Part shown: piece after piece, positions 50,674 to 58,802 of the stretch
Layout: each line of letters begins with the position of its first letter
How positions within the stretch are numbered: the stretch's first letter is position 1
Assembly (NCBI RefSeq): GCF_041080815.1
Contig: NZ_CP160205.1
Coordinates: 434,001-498,000 of the forward strand
Length of the DNA stretch: 64,000 nt
Reading direction: 5' to 3'
DNA from: Mucilaginibacter yixingensis
GTDB lineage: Bacteria > Bacteroidota > Bacteroidia > Sphingobacteriales > Sphingobacteriaceae
The notes under the pieces: generated by a model
What the model was told of the DNA's origin: nothing
Databases searched by the model: none
What the model saw: the letters and a program-made list of their open reading frames with translations, nothing else
Translations under genes and position numbers: made by a program

Positions 50674-53028
50674 TTAAAAATGGAACGGCGTGGCCTTAAA
50701 GTAAACCTTGTAATTTTTCACCATGCCATTGGGTTTTTTATCAGAGCGCGGCAGATACCTGAAACCTTTAACGGCTACGTTTTCGCCCAGATCCAGCACA
50801 AACTGGTGTGGCTGCGCGGGTGATGCCCCGGTAGAGCGGCTTTGCCAGAAGGTAGACTCCTGCGAGTCAAAAACCTTATCGGCAGTGCTGTTGCTGGCAA
50901 TGGTTTCTTCGCTATCGGCATAAATCACTTTCCATTTAAGTGAAGAGATAGATTTGCCGTCGGCGCCGGTCAGCTCAATTTCTGCAACGGTGGTGAGCGG
51001 GTCCCCCGGTTTTTGGGCGCTCAACGCTTCAAAGCAGAGATAGCGACCAGTGTAAGCTTTATCAAAACTTACTTCTTTCCAACCATCCCCGGCAGGGAAT
51101 TCGCCCTGATTGATAACGTTTTCTTTACTCAGATCAAGGTTTTGATCTTTACGACGATGCGATAGTGATTCATCAGGATTGATCTTATCCAGAATTGGCT
51201 GTTTTAAGCCGGCCATAGTGGTTTGTGTTGGTTTATCTACATCCAGCACAATTACTTCGTTCTGGCCTTTCTTTAGCCATACCCCAGGCGCAAACATAGT
51301 TTGCTGCGGACCGATTTTCCAGAACCGGCCCAGGTTATGGCCATTTAACCAAACCATGCCTTTGCCCCACGTGCTCATATCCAGAAAAGTATCACCCGTT
51401 TCTGTCAGCGTGAAAGTACCGCGATGCCAGGCTGGTCCGTTGGTTTTCTTCGGAGTAAAAGCGTGCTGTTTTTGAAAAGCATAATCAACCGGGAAATTAT
51501 AAACGCTCCAGTTTTCAAGCGATGTAGTTTTGTTGCCATCGGTTAGTTCAACCTTTTCGGTGATCCCTTTGCGGTCAATGATCGCTTTACCATAGTTTAC
51601 GCGGCCAGTAGCCTCAACCAATATATCCAGTTGTGCGTTGGCCGGTGTGGCAGGTATCTCTAATGTATTATCACCACGACGGCGGTCCAAAATGCCTACT
51701 TGTTTGCCGTTGATAAACACGTTGGCCCAATCGTGCACCTCGGTAATCACCAGTTTTCTTTTGTTTGGAGATGCCGGGATGCTGGTGCGATACAAAATTC
51801 GTCCCCAACCCTGATCAAAGGCCTCCATTGGTTTGATCTGCTGACTTTTCTTAACCGCAGGAAGATTATCAAATAACGATGCCGTTTCATTTAACGAAAA
51901 TGCAGGTATTTCGATCACCGGTTTTTCGGCAGGAGGGTCTGGCAGGGTTTCGCCCTCATTCAAATAGTTTTTCAGCAGGTTGCGTACCGCCCAAAACTTA
52001 TCGGTGATGTTACCCTGCTCGCCTATAGGCGCATTATAATCATAAGACGCCACCATGGCCGAATACGGCGGAGAATTAGCGCCACCCCACTGACCGAAAG
52101 ATGTACCGCCATGCGCCATGTACAAACTGAAGGAAATCTTCTTATCGCACATATCTTTCAAACTGCCTATGAAGCTTTCAATCGAACGCGTTTCATGTGG
52201 GCGACCAAAATGGTCAAACCACCCCGTCCAGTACTCGCTGCACATCAATGGGGCTTCGGGATATACCTCCTGGAATTTTTTAAACTGATTATCAATGTTA
52301 GAACCCGCACCAAAGTTGAGCGTGGTAGCCACACCATCAAGCTTGTACTTGGTAAAGTTTGACGACCAATCGCAGCGGAACAGCTGCACTTTATCAAAGC
52401 CCGCGCCGCGCACGGCATCGCGTATGGCTTCCATATAAGCCTGATCGCCGCCGTAGGCACCATACTCATTCTCTACCTGCACCATAATAATGTTGCCCCC
52501 GTTCTGGATTTGCAGCGGTGCCAGTTGACCCGCTGCGGCTTTGAGGAATTGTTTGGTGCGATCCATAAAATACGGATCGGCCAGGGTGCGTACCTGCAGG
52601 TCGGGCTTTTTGAGCAGCCACCAGGGCAGCCCGCCCATTTCCCACTCGGCGCAAACATAAGGGCCGGGGCGTACCATACAGTACATGCCATTCTTTTGAA
52701 TGAGTTTTACAAAGGCCGCCACATCATTCTGACCGGTAAAATCAAAAACGCCGGGCTGTTGCTCATGCAGGTTCCAGAACAGGTAAATGCAAATGGTGTT
52801 CATGCCCATGGCCTTGCACTCCTGTATGCGGTGCTCCCAATACTCGCGCGGGATGCGGGCATAATGCAGCTCTGCCGCCCTGATCACGAATGGCTTGCCA
52901 TTCAGCAGAAACTGCTTGTTGCCGAGGGTAAACGTTCCGCCGGGTTGCTGGGCGTGGAGTGATGTACTGATCATGCCGATGCAGAGCATCAACAAGATCA
53001 GTAGTTTATTCATAAATGATCTGGCCAT
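50674..53028 (-). CDS. GH35 beta-galactosidase with C-terminal discoidin-like domain
   Basis: The 784-residue protein has a signal peptide (cleaved near LHAQ, residue 27). The GH35 barrel spans about residues 30-350, with acid/base Glu188 in VQVENEYGAYGG and nucleophile Glu265 in PLMCSEYWTGW. Two beta-sandwich domains follow; the second has MVWLNGHNLGRFWKIGPQQT near residue 560. The last 150 residues look like an F5/8 type C carbohydrate-binding domain (AVKGFRYLPRSDKKPNGMVK). It removes beta-galactose, here probably from galactan side chains. It starts 2 bases after the GH51 stop codon. Confidence 0.95.
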   Translation of the reverse strand: MARSFMNKLLILLMLCIGMISTSLHAQQPGGTFTLGNKQFLLNGKPFVIRAAELHYARIPREYWEHRIQECKAMGMNTICIYLFWNLHEQQPGVFDFTGQNDVAAFVKLIQKNGMYCMVRPGPYVCAEWEMGGLPWWLLKKPDLQVRTLADPYFMDRTKQFLKAAAGQLAPLQIQNGGNIIMVQVENEYGAYGGDQAYMEAIRDAVRGAGFDKVQLFRCDWSSNFTKYKLDGVATTLNFGAGSNIDNQFKKFQEVYPEAPLMCSEYWTGWFDHFGRPHETRSIESFIGSLKDMCDKKISFSLYMAHGGTSFGQWGGANSPPYSAMVASYDYNAPIGEQGNITDKFWAVRNLLKNYLNEGETLPDPPAEKPVIEIPAFSLNETASLFDNLPAVKKSQQIKPMEAFDQGWGRILYRTSIPASPNKRKLVITEVHDWANVFINGKQVGILDRRRGDNTLEIPATPANAQLDILVEATGRVNYGKAIIDRKGITEKVELTDGNKTTSLENWSVYNFPVDYAFQKQHAFTPKKTNGPAWHRGTFTLTETGDTFLDMSTWGKGMVWLNGHNLGRFWKIGPQQTMFAPGVWLKKGQNEVIVLDVDKPTQTTMAGLKQPILDKINPDESLSHRRKDQNLDLSKENVINQGEFPAGDGWKEVSFDKAYTGRYLCFEALSAQKPGDPLTTVAEIELTGADGKSISSLKWKVIYADSEETIASNSTADKVFDSQESTFWQSRSTGASPAQPHQFVLDLGENVAVKGFRYLPRSDKKPNGMVKNYKVYFKATPFHF

Positions 53029-53030
53029 AA

Positions 53031-55070
53031 TTACTGCGCTTTAAGCTGTATTACGGTAATAGAATATGGTGCAAACACCCGGTTGAAGTTTTTGCCCAAG
53101 CCGGTAATGTTAGCCGATGCCGGTACAATCTTTTCAGGATCTTTAATGGTATTGGTATCTTCCGGATGGTCGCCTTTCAAAGTTGTTATCGTACCTGATG
53201 ACGCAATTTTAGCAGCGCCGTTGATGGCAATATCTACTGCTTGCGCTGTGCTGGCCGTATTCACCACCTTAATAAAAATGCTGCCGGTTTTAGTGTCCTT
53301 AGTAACGGCATAGAACAAGGTAGGGATAATGGCTTTTTTAGGCAGACTGCGCACATTGGTGCTGTCTTGTTTACCGGCTTTTTTTGTAGGGATGTTGGTG
53401 GCTACAACTGGTACCACTTGGTTGCCCAGATTATTGCTGAACATTTTTTGCGCATGGTATGATGGTGAGCCATAGCTGTTCAAGGCGTCGTAACCAATCA
53501 GGTCAGATCCCCATTGCCAGGCGCGGGGCAGCTCCTCTGTTTTTTCGTTTACGTTGACAAACAACGGCGCATAGCACGACATTTTGATCAGATCGGCGTT
53601 GCGCTCCATACCGGTCATCCATGCGGCATCGCCCAGAGCGGCGTTCATGTTGGTGGTTGGTGCGCCCTCGCGGGTTGCCCATTCGCCTACAAATATTTTG
53701 GCACCGTTGCGGTCATAGCTATCGTATTGATCAGCGTTTTCTTCCATCTGCCAGGCCGTGCGGTAGTAATGCTCATCAACCAGGTCATAGCGCGATGTTG
53801 GCGCCGGGATGCGTGAGCCTAAACCATCCTTGCCGCCTACGGTCGAGATCAGTTTTAACTGCGGATATTTGGCACGGATGGCGGCGGCAAATTGATCAAA
53901 CCGCTGGCTGTAGCTTTTTGCACGGTCAAAGCCGTCTTCGTTACCAATCTCTACAAATTGCAGTTTAAACGGCGCCGGGTGGCCGTCTTTAATACGTCTT
54001 GCACCCCAAACGGTGTTAGCGCCGCCGGTAACGTATTCAATTTCTTCCAGGGCTTCGTCAATGTAAGGTTTCAGCAGCGGACCGGGTGGCACAAAATCGC
54101 CTTTGAGCGAGTAGCCGGCATATACTGCCAGTACGGGCTCGATCTTCAGATCTTCGCACCATTCCAGAAATTCCAGCAGGCCCATACCGTCAGACGCGCG
54201 GTAACTCCAGCAGCCTGGATGACCCGGGCGTTCTTCCAGCGGACCTAAAGTAGTTTTCCAGGGGAAACGGGTGGTAAAGTAATCGCCCTCTAAAAAATTA
54301 CCGCCAGGCAAACGCAGAAAGCTTGGTTTCATGGCGCCCATCATCTGCATCAAATCAGGGCGGTTGCCGTTAGTACGGTTATTGAAAGTAGGAGGGAACA
54401 ATGATACCAGGTTAAAGAAGTAGGTGCCGGTGCGATCTGTAGTAATTACAAAGCGGGCATCTTTGGTAGGCTTAATGCCTGCGGCGGTGTTGAGCGTTAG
54501 CTGGTACTTTTGCCAGTAACCTTTCTCTATAGTTACCTTGCCTGATGCAAAAACGGTTTTGCCGTCATTGCTTTCTAACGATACGGTTAGCGGACCAGCA
54601 GCATTATCATCGCATTTGGCATAAAAAGAGGCGCGGTAAGCTGTTGATGGTTTAACGGGAATGCCCCAAAAACCCTCGTTGGCAATACCCACGCGACCGG
54701 CCGTTTCTACTGTTAGTTTCAGACAGGTGGTCAACGCATCATTAATGGCATTGCGCCCCTGATCTGCCGGTACGTTGTGCTCGTTTGCGCCAATCAGCAT
54801 AATGTTGCCTTTGCCGCCGGCATCTTGTACGGTGCTCCAGCCTTCGGGCTTGTCGGCGTTGTCTTTAAATACACGGTTACGGATCAGCTCGGCATACAAG
54901 CCGCCGTCATAAGAGTGGTTAATTTCCTCGGTCATCAGTCCATAAAAAGTTGGACTAACCGCTGCTCCGGGCTTATCAAGTTGAAGTGTTAGGGCAGGAG
55001 TTTGTGCCTGCACATTTACCCAACCCGTTAGCGCGCACGCCAGCAGGGTAAAGAAAATAGGTTTACGCAT
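53031..55070 (-). CDS. GH51 alpha-L-arabinofuranosidase
   Basis: I start at MRKPIFFTLLACALTGWVNV (55070), 679 residues, because the signal peptide begins there; the frame opens 16 codons before. A carbohydrate-binding domain of the CBM4/9 type lies at about 95-235. The GH51 catalytic domain has acid/base Glu378 in QFVEIGNEDGFD and nucleophile Glu463 in KIFVGEWATREG, and ends with a beta-sandwich (VNTASTAQAVDIAINGAAKI). It removes arabinofuranose from arabinan and arabinogalactan. GH35 follows 2 bases after its stop codon, so the two are one transcript. Confidence 0.95.
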   Translation of the reverse strand: MRKPIFFTLLACALTGWVNVQAQTPALTLQLDKPGAAVSPTFYGLMTEEINHSYDGGLYAELIRNRVFKDNADKPEGWSTVQDAGGKGNIMLIGANEHNVPADQGRNAINDALTTCLKLTVETAGRVGIANEGFWGIPVKPSTAYRASFYAKCDDNAAGPLTVSLESNDGKTVFASGKVTIEKGYWQKYQLTLNTAAGIKPTKDARFVITTDRTGTYFFNLVSLFPPTFNNRTNGNRPDLMQMMGAMKPSFLRLPGGNFLEGDYFTTRFPWKTTLGPLEERPGHPGCWSYRASDGMGLLEFLEWCEDLKIEPVLAVYAGYSLKGDFVPPGPLLKPYIDEALEEIEYVTGGANTVWGARRIKDGHPAPFKLQFVEIGNEDGFDRAKSYSQRFDQFAAAIRAKYPQLKLISTVGGKDGLGSRIPAPTSRYDLVDEHYYRTAWQMEENADQYDSYDRNGAKIFVGEWATREGAPTTNMNAALGDAAWMTGMERNADLIKMSCYAPLFVNVNEKTEELPRAWQWGSDLIGYDALNSYGSPSYHAQKMFSNNLGNQVVPVVATNIPTKKAGKQDSTNVRSLPKKAIIPTLFYAVTKDTKTGSIFIKVVNTASTAQAVDIAINGAAKIASSGTITTLKGDHPEDTNTIKDPEKIVPASANITGLGKNFNRVFAPYSITVIQLKAQ

Positions 55071-55177
55071 GTTTGGTCTAATTTGGTTTCGAGTACTAAT
55101 ATAAAGTGTCAAAACCACATTTAAAAAACTGATGCGTATTTATTTACAGATTGTTACATAGCTGAACTTAACAAAGT

Positions 55178-55642
55178 TTAAAACGAACGGAAGTTTGGGC
55201 GACTGATTAAGGGCGAGAACGACCAGGGAATAGAAGTAAAGATGATGAATAAAGCGATGCTGAACCAGACGGCCATGGTTTTAAATTTTTCCAGATCGGT
55301 AGGCTTTCTTTTGGCTTTTGCCGAGCCGATGGTGATAAGGATGATTGCCGTCAGCATCATGGTTACGTGTTCCATCCCGAAGAAACGGATATCGCGAATA
55401 ACCACAGCCTCCTTAAAGTGATGCAGAAAATAATCAACAATTGGGCTGATGAAATATAGGGTGATGCCTAACAATAACTGGATGTGGGCGATGGTGGCGG
55501 TAATCCAACGCAGGCGTTCATCGGCCAAAGTATAAGGCTGATGCTTTAGCCAGCCCCGGTATGCCCTGATGATGGCGATAATTAAACTGGCCAGTACAAA
55601 CCAGCGGACAAGCGAGTGCAGGGCAAGCAGAGTTGGATACAT
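55178..55642 (-). CDS. Small cytochrome-b-like four-helix membrane protein
   Basis: The 154-residue protein has four membrane segments, at about residues 8-27, 47-66, 88-106 and 125-142. Histidines sit in or next to the segments (LALHSLVRW, IAHIQLLLGI, FFGMEHVTMM), a pattern of membrane haem-binding proteins, but the haem is not proven. I do not recognise a defined family. It lies inside the minus-strand arm of the PUL but has no obvious carbohydrate role. Repeats R1' and R2-like stand on its upstream side, so its insertion into the locus may be recent. Confidence 0.7.
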   Translation of the reverse strand: MYPTLLALHSLVRWFVLASLIIAIIRAYRGWLKHQPYTLADERLRWITATIAHIQLLLGITLYFISPIVDYFLHHFKEAVVIRDIRFFGMEHVTMMLTAIILITIGSAKAKRKPTDLEKFKTMAVWFSIALFIIFTSIPWSFSPLISRPNFRSF

Positions 55643-55724
55643 AACGTCGAGGCTTTAAACAAACCGACGAATATCGGGCAAAAACATTTTAAAGGGATGG
55701 GAAAAAAACAATGTTTCCTTAAAG

Positions 55725-55806
55725 ATGTCATGCTGAGGAACGAAGCATCTCTGAGGACAGGTCATCAAGACGGTCCTTAGAGATGCTTCGTTCCTCAGCA
55801 TGACAT
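55725..55806. repeat. Dispersed repeat family R1', copy E
   Basis: ATGTCATGCTGAGGAACGAA on the left pairs with TTCGTTCCTCAGCATGACAT on the right. Sister of 49239-49327. Confidence 0.88.
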
Positions 55807-55879
55807 GTCGGCTATTTATGCCTTCGCGCGCCCTTCGACGAGGCTCAGGATGACACCTGGCGCTTTTTGTTATAAAGAT

Positions 55880-55995
55880 CCCTCCTTGGGGAGGGGTACG
55901 TAAGGTAAGAGCGATGGTAGGGAGGGGTTTAGTCGCTTTGTTAAACCCCTCCCTACACACTCCCAGGGGAGGAAATCGCGCGTTTCCCGCGCTTT
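55880..55995. repeat. R2-like repeat with nested GGGAGGGG hairpins
   Basis: CCTCCTTGGGGAGGGG and CTCCCAGGGGAGG at the ends, with GGGAGGGGTTTA and TAAACCCCTCCC inside. It is a looser relative of the R2 units. Together with R1' copy E it fills the 370-base gap 55643-56012. Confidence 0.7.
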
Positions 55996-56012
55996 TTATT
56001 GCCGGTTGCAGC

Positions 56013-56993
56013 TCATTTAAAAGCCTTATGCATAAAAGAATTAATGTCCGTCACCACATCATCAAACCATGGACGGTACAAACAGAAGGAGTGTGGCGTA
56101 TCTTTAAAGTTGACGATCTCTGTATAAATATGTTTCTCATCCATCGCCTTTTTAAATACGTCGCGACCGGCGTGCATGCGTTCCAGATTGCTGTTGAGGA
56201 ACAGGAAAGGCACCTTGTTTTGATCGGTATAAGTTAGCGGACTGGCCTGTGCCCATAAATCTAAACGCTCGGTGCGCGGGTAGCCTATCCACCAGGCCGA
56301 GTAGCTTACGGTTTGAAGGTTCTTGGTTTCCTGCGCGTCGGGAGATACAAATGAAAGCGTGCCGTCAATATCAATCACCGCCTGCACATCGCTGGAGTGT
56401 GACTGGTTGCAATTATTGCCGGGGAACACGTTCGTGCCTGAGGTAACGCCCACCAGCGCCGCAATTTGCCCGCCTGCTGAGAAACCCAGTACCGCCATCT
56501 TGTTGGTATCTACCTTAAACTTTTTACCCTGAGCGCGTACCCATTTAATGGCCGATTTAATATCATTTAAAGGAGCCGGATATATGGCTTCGGTGGAGAG
56601 ACGATACTCTACCGTAAAACAAGCATAACCCAGCGCTGCCAGATGCTGCGCCAGTGGGATATGCTGGGTACGGTTGCCCGAGCGCCAGCCACCGCCATGC
56701 ACCATAATAATGGCAGGCACGGCTTTCAGTTTTGATTTGGCAGGGATGAAGGCATCGATGTGTAAAGCCCGGTTGCCTATTTGACAATACACCAGGTTGC
56801 GGCTTTCTTTGACGCTTGTTGTCGGGCTATCGGGCACCATTTTGATGAACGGATAGACCTTCAGGTTTTTCTGAAAATCGCTATAGGTGGTGTAAGAGGT
56901 ATCGGGCACGTTGGTAATCCTGGCGGCAGGCTGGGCCAATGCAGCGCCGGTGCATAGCACCAATAGTAGCAGGCAGTTAATCAGCTTTCTCAT
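56013..56993 (-). CDS. Secreted alpha/beta-hydrolase carbohydrate esterase, copy 2
   Basis: The 326-residue protein has a signal peptide (cleaved near ALAQ, residue 21) and the same layout as the gene at 43253, with long identical stretches. The oxyanion motif HGGGWRSG is at residues 99-106, the nucleophile is Ser172 in GFSAGGQ and the catalytic His is in DTPHSFCLYRPWFDD. The two copies stand in opposite arms of the locus. It is probably an esterase for acetylated pectin fragments (inference). It differs from copy 1 mainly in the region after the nucleophile and in the N-terminus. Confidence 0.88.
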   Translation of the reverse strand: MRKLINCLLLLVLCTGAALAQPAARITNVPDTSYTTYSDFQKNLKVYPFIKMVPDSPTTSVKESRNLVYCQIGNRALHIDAFIPAKSKLKAVPAIIMVHGGGWRSGNRTQHIPLAQHLAALGYACFTVEYRLSTEAIYPAPLNDIKSAIKWVRAQGKKFKVDTNKMAVLGFSAGGQIAALVGVTSGTNVFPGNNCNQSHSSDVQAVIDIDGTLSFVSPDAQETKNLQTVSYSAWWIGYPRTERLDLWAQASPLTYTDQNKVPFLFLNSNLERMHAGRDVFKKAMDEKHIYTEIVNFKDTPHSFCLYRPWFDDVVTDINSFMHKAFK

Positions 56994-57026
56994 AGGTTTA
57001 AATATGGTGAAATAATACTACAAAAA

Positions 57027-57122
57027 CGTCATTGCGAGGAATGAAGCAATCTCTGCGGATGCTAATCGGATATGCATGTCCGACTGTCCTTTACAGAGAT
57101 TGCTTCGTTCCTCGCAATGACG
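57027..57122. repeat. Dispersed repeat family R1, copy C
   Basis: CGTCATTGCGAGGAATGAAG and CTTCGTTCCTCGCAATGACG pair with one mismatch around GGATATGCATGTCC. It lies inside the minus-strand arm between the esterase and CE12 genes. Confidence 0.9.
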
Positions 57123-57150
57123 TCAGGGTTGTTTTGTGATTCGATCTGCG

Positions 57151-57927
57151 CTACTTAGTAAGTGCTGCATCCTTATGCACAATCTTATCAGCCAGTGCCA
57201 GGTGCTGTGCTTTAATCTCGTTCAATACAATCTCCGCCATTAAGCGGGCACCGTACTCATTAAAATGGGTGTTGTCATGGCGGCCAACCGGATAGTTGGG
57301 ATGCTCTGCGGAGTCCAGTTCCATAAACAGCAGTTTAGATCTGTCCGGTCCTAATTGCTGGTACAGGGCGCGGCTTTTGGCGTCCAGATCAATAACGGGT
57401 ACCTGATATTGTTTGCCTACATCAAATACGGCTTGCGTATATTCTACGTGTGTTTCTTTGGCATTACCATCCTTATCAAAATTACGGCGGCTCACCGGGG
57501 TTACCAGAATAGGGATCGCATTTTTCTGGCGTGACTCGGTAATGAATTTGATGAGGTTGGTTTTATAGTCGGGCACCGGGGTGTAGCGGGCGGCAAATTG
57601 TGGCTCTTTGGCTTCATCGTTGTGACCAAATTGCATAATCACATAGTCGCCGGGTTGCAGGCTGTCTGCAATGGGTTGCCAGCGGTTTTCTTCTAAAAAA
57701 GTGCGGGTGCTCCGGCCGCCTTTGGCCCGGTTGTCTATGGTTACGGTTGGATCAAAATAATCGGCAAACGGCATCCCCCAGCCGGTTATTGGGAACTGGC
57801 GCGTGCCGTACAGGCACATGGTAGAGTCGCCAATCATATAGATCTTGGTTTTGCGCGGGGGAAGGCTGAAGGCCAGCAACGCCAGTAAACCTGTGGCGGC
57901 CAAAAGGCCAAAACGATATTTTTTCAT
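57151..57927 (-). CDS. CE12-type rhamnogalacturonan acetylesterase, copy 1
   Basis: The 258-residue SGNH hydrolase has a signal peptide (about residues 7-22). The block I serine is Ser35 in MIGDSTMCLYG, block III GHNDEAKEP lies near residue 108 and the block V Asp-His pair is in DNTHFNEYGARLM near 230. The glycine of block II is in KGGRSTRTF near 70. It removes acetyl groups from galacturonic acid residues of rhamnogalacturonan-I. A closely related gene lies 9 bases upstream, so the two came from a tandem duplication and are co-transcribed. Confidence 0.92.
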   Translation of the reverse strand: MKKYRFGLLAATGLLALLAFSLPPRKTKIYMIGDSTMCLYGTRQFPITGWGMPFADYFDPTVTIDNRAKGGRSTRTFLEENRWQPIADSLQPGDYVIMQFGHNDEAKEPQFAARYTPVPDYKTNLIKFITESRQKNAIPILVTPVSRRNFDKDGNAKETHVEYTQAVFDVGKQYQVPVIDLDAKSRALYQQLGPDRSKLLFMELDSAEHPNYPVGRHDNTHFNEYGARLMAEIVLNEIKAQHLALADKIVHKDAALTK

Positions 57928-57936
57928 TGGGGTATT

Positions 57937-58710
57937 TTATTTAATGCCAAGGTGTGATACTACAATGCGGCTGGCCAGTTCAAGATTTAGTGTTTTGATG
58001 TCTTTCAATACAATTTCGGCCATTTTTCGGGCACCCAGTTCGCTGAAATGGGTATTGTCTGATTGTCCGTTCGGGTAGTTTGGGTTTTCACCCGGCTTTA
58101 CGTAGTTGAATAACATTTTAGAATCATCGGGCCCAAATTTCTGGATTAGCTCCATGCTCTCCTTATCCAGATCAATCAGCGGAACCTGTTGGGCTGATGC
58201 CACCTGGCGCACAATGGCTGCATATTCCTCGTGCGTGTCTTTCACGTTGCCCGTACCATCGAAAGAACGGCGGGCCACGGGAGTAATCAATATCGGGTTG
58301 GCGCCTTTGTCGCGAGTTTCTTTAATCATGCGTTCCAGGTTGGCCTGATAATCGGCTTTGGGCGTGTAGGTGGTTTTGGTAGGTACTTCATCGTTATGGC
58401 CGAATTGAATCAGCACATAGTCGCCGGTGTGCAGGCTGTCTGTGATAGATTTCCAGATGCCTTCGTCAATAAATGATTTGGTGCTGCGGCCGTTCTTTGC
58501 CTTGTTATCTACGCGTACTGTGGTGTCAAAAAAAGCATTGAAAGGCATGCCCCAGCCGGTCTCGGGCCGTGCGCTGATGGCTTTGTTAGCCATGGTTGAG
58601 TCGCCGGCCAGGTAAACCGTAATTTTGCCCGGCTGCAAGGTAAATGCCGCAGAAAGCGAGGCAATGAGCGCAGTTGCCACCACAAAGGGAAGTCGTTTTT
58701 TATCTCTCAT
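57937..58710 (-). CDS. CE12-type rhamnogalacturonan acetylesterase, copy 2
   Basis: The 257-residue protein has the same SGNH layout: signal peptide (about 8-24), Ser38 in YLAGDSTMANKA, KNGRSTKSF near residue 72, GHNDEVPTK near 108 and DNTHFSELGARKM near 230. All catalytic residues are present. It is diverged from copy 1 through most of its length, which suggests different acetylation positions or oligosaccharide lengths rather than simple redundancy (inference). It is the first enzyme gene after the susD terminator of the minus-strand arm. Confidence 0.92.
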   Translation of the reverse strand: MRDKKRLPFVVATALIASLSAAFTLQPGKITVYLAGDSTMANKAISARPETGWGMPFNAFFDTTVRVDNKAKNGRSTKSFIDEGIWKSITDSLHTGDYVLIQFGHNDEVPTKTTYTPKADYQANLERMIKETRDKGANPILITPVARRSFDGTGNVKDTHEEYAAIVRQVASAQQVPLIDLDKESMELIQKFGPDDSKMLFNYVKPGENPNYPNGQSDNTHFSELGARKMAEIVLKDIKTLNLELASRIVVSHLGIK

Positions 58711-58757
58711 TTTTAATATAAAAGGGGTATTGTAATTGGTAGCGTAAATGTAAAAAA

Positions 58758-58786
58758 AGCCGGAGATCAGTTAATGATCTCCGGCT
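58758..58786 (-). terminator. Terminator or attenuator after the second susD
   Basis: AGCCGGAGATCA and TGATCTCCGGCT are perfect arms around 5 bases. On the minus strand a run of seven T follows. It parallels the hairpin after the first susD. Confidence 0.9.
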
Positions 58787-58802
58787 AAGATGTTACATAC
58801 GG

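Noticed and set aside
57151..58710. Tandem CE12 genes as a split or frameshifted single gene
   Set aside because: Each has its own signal peptide, start, stop and complete set of SGNH residues.
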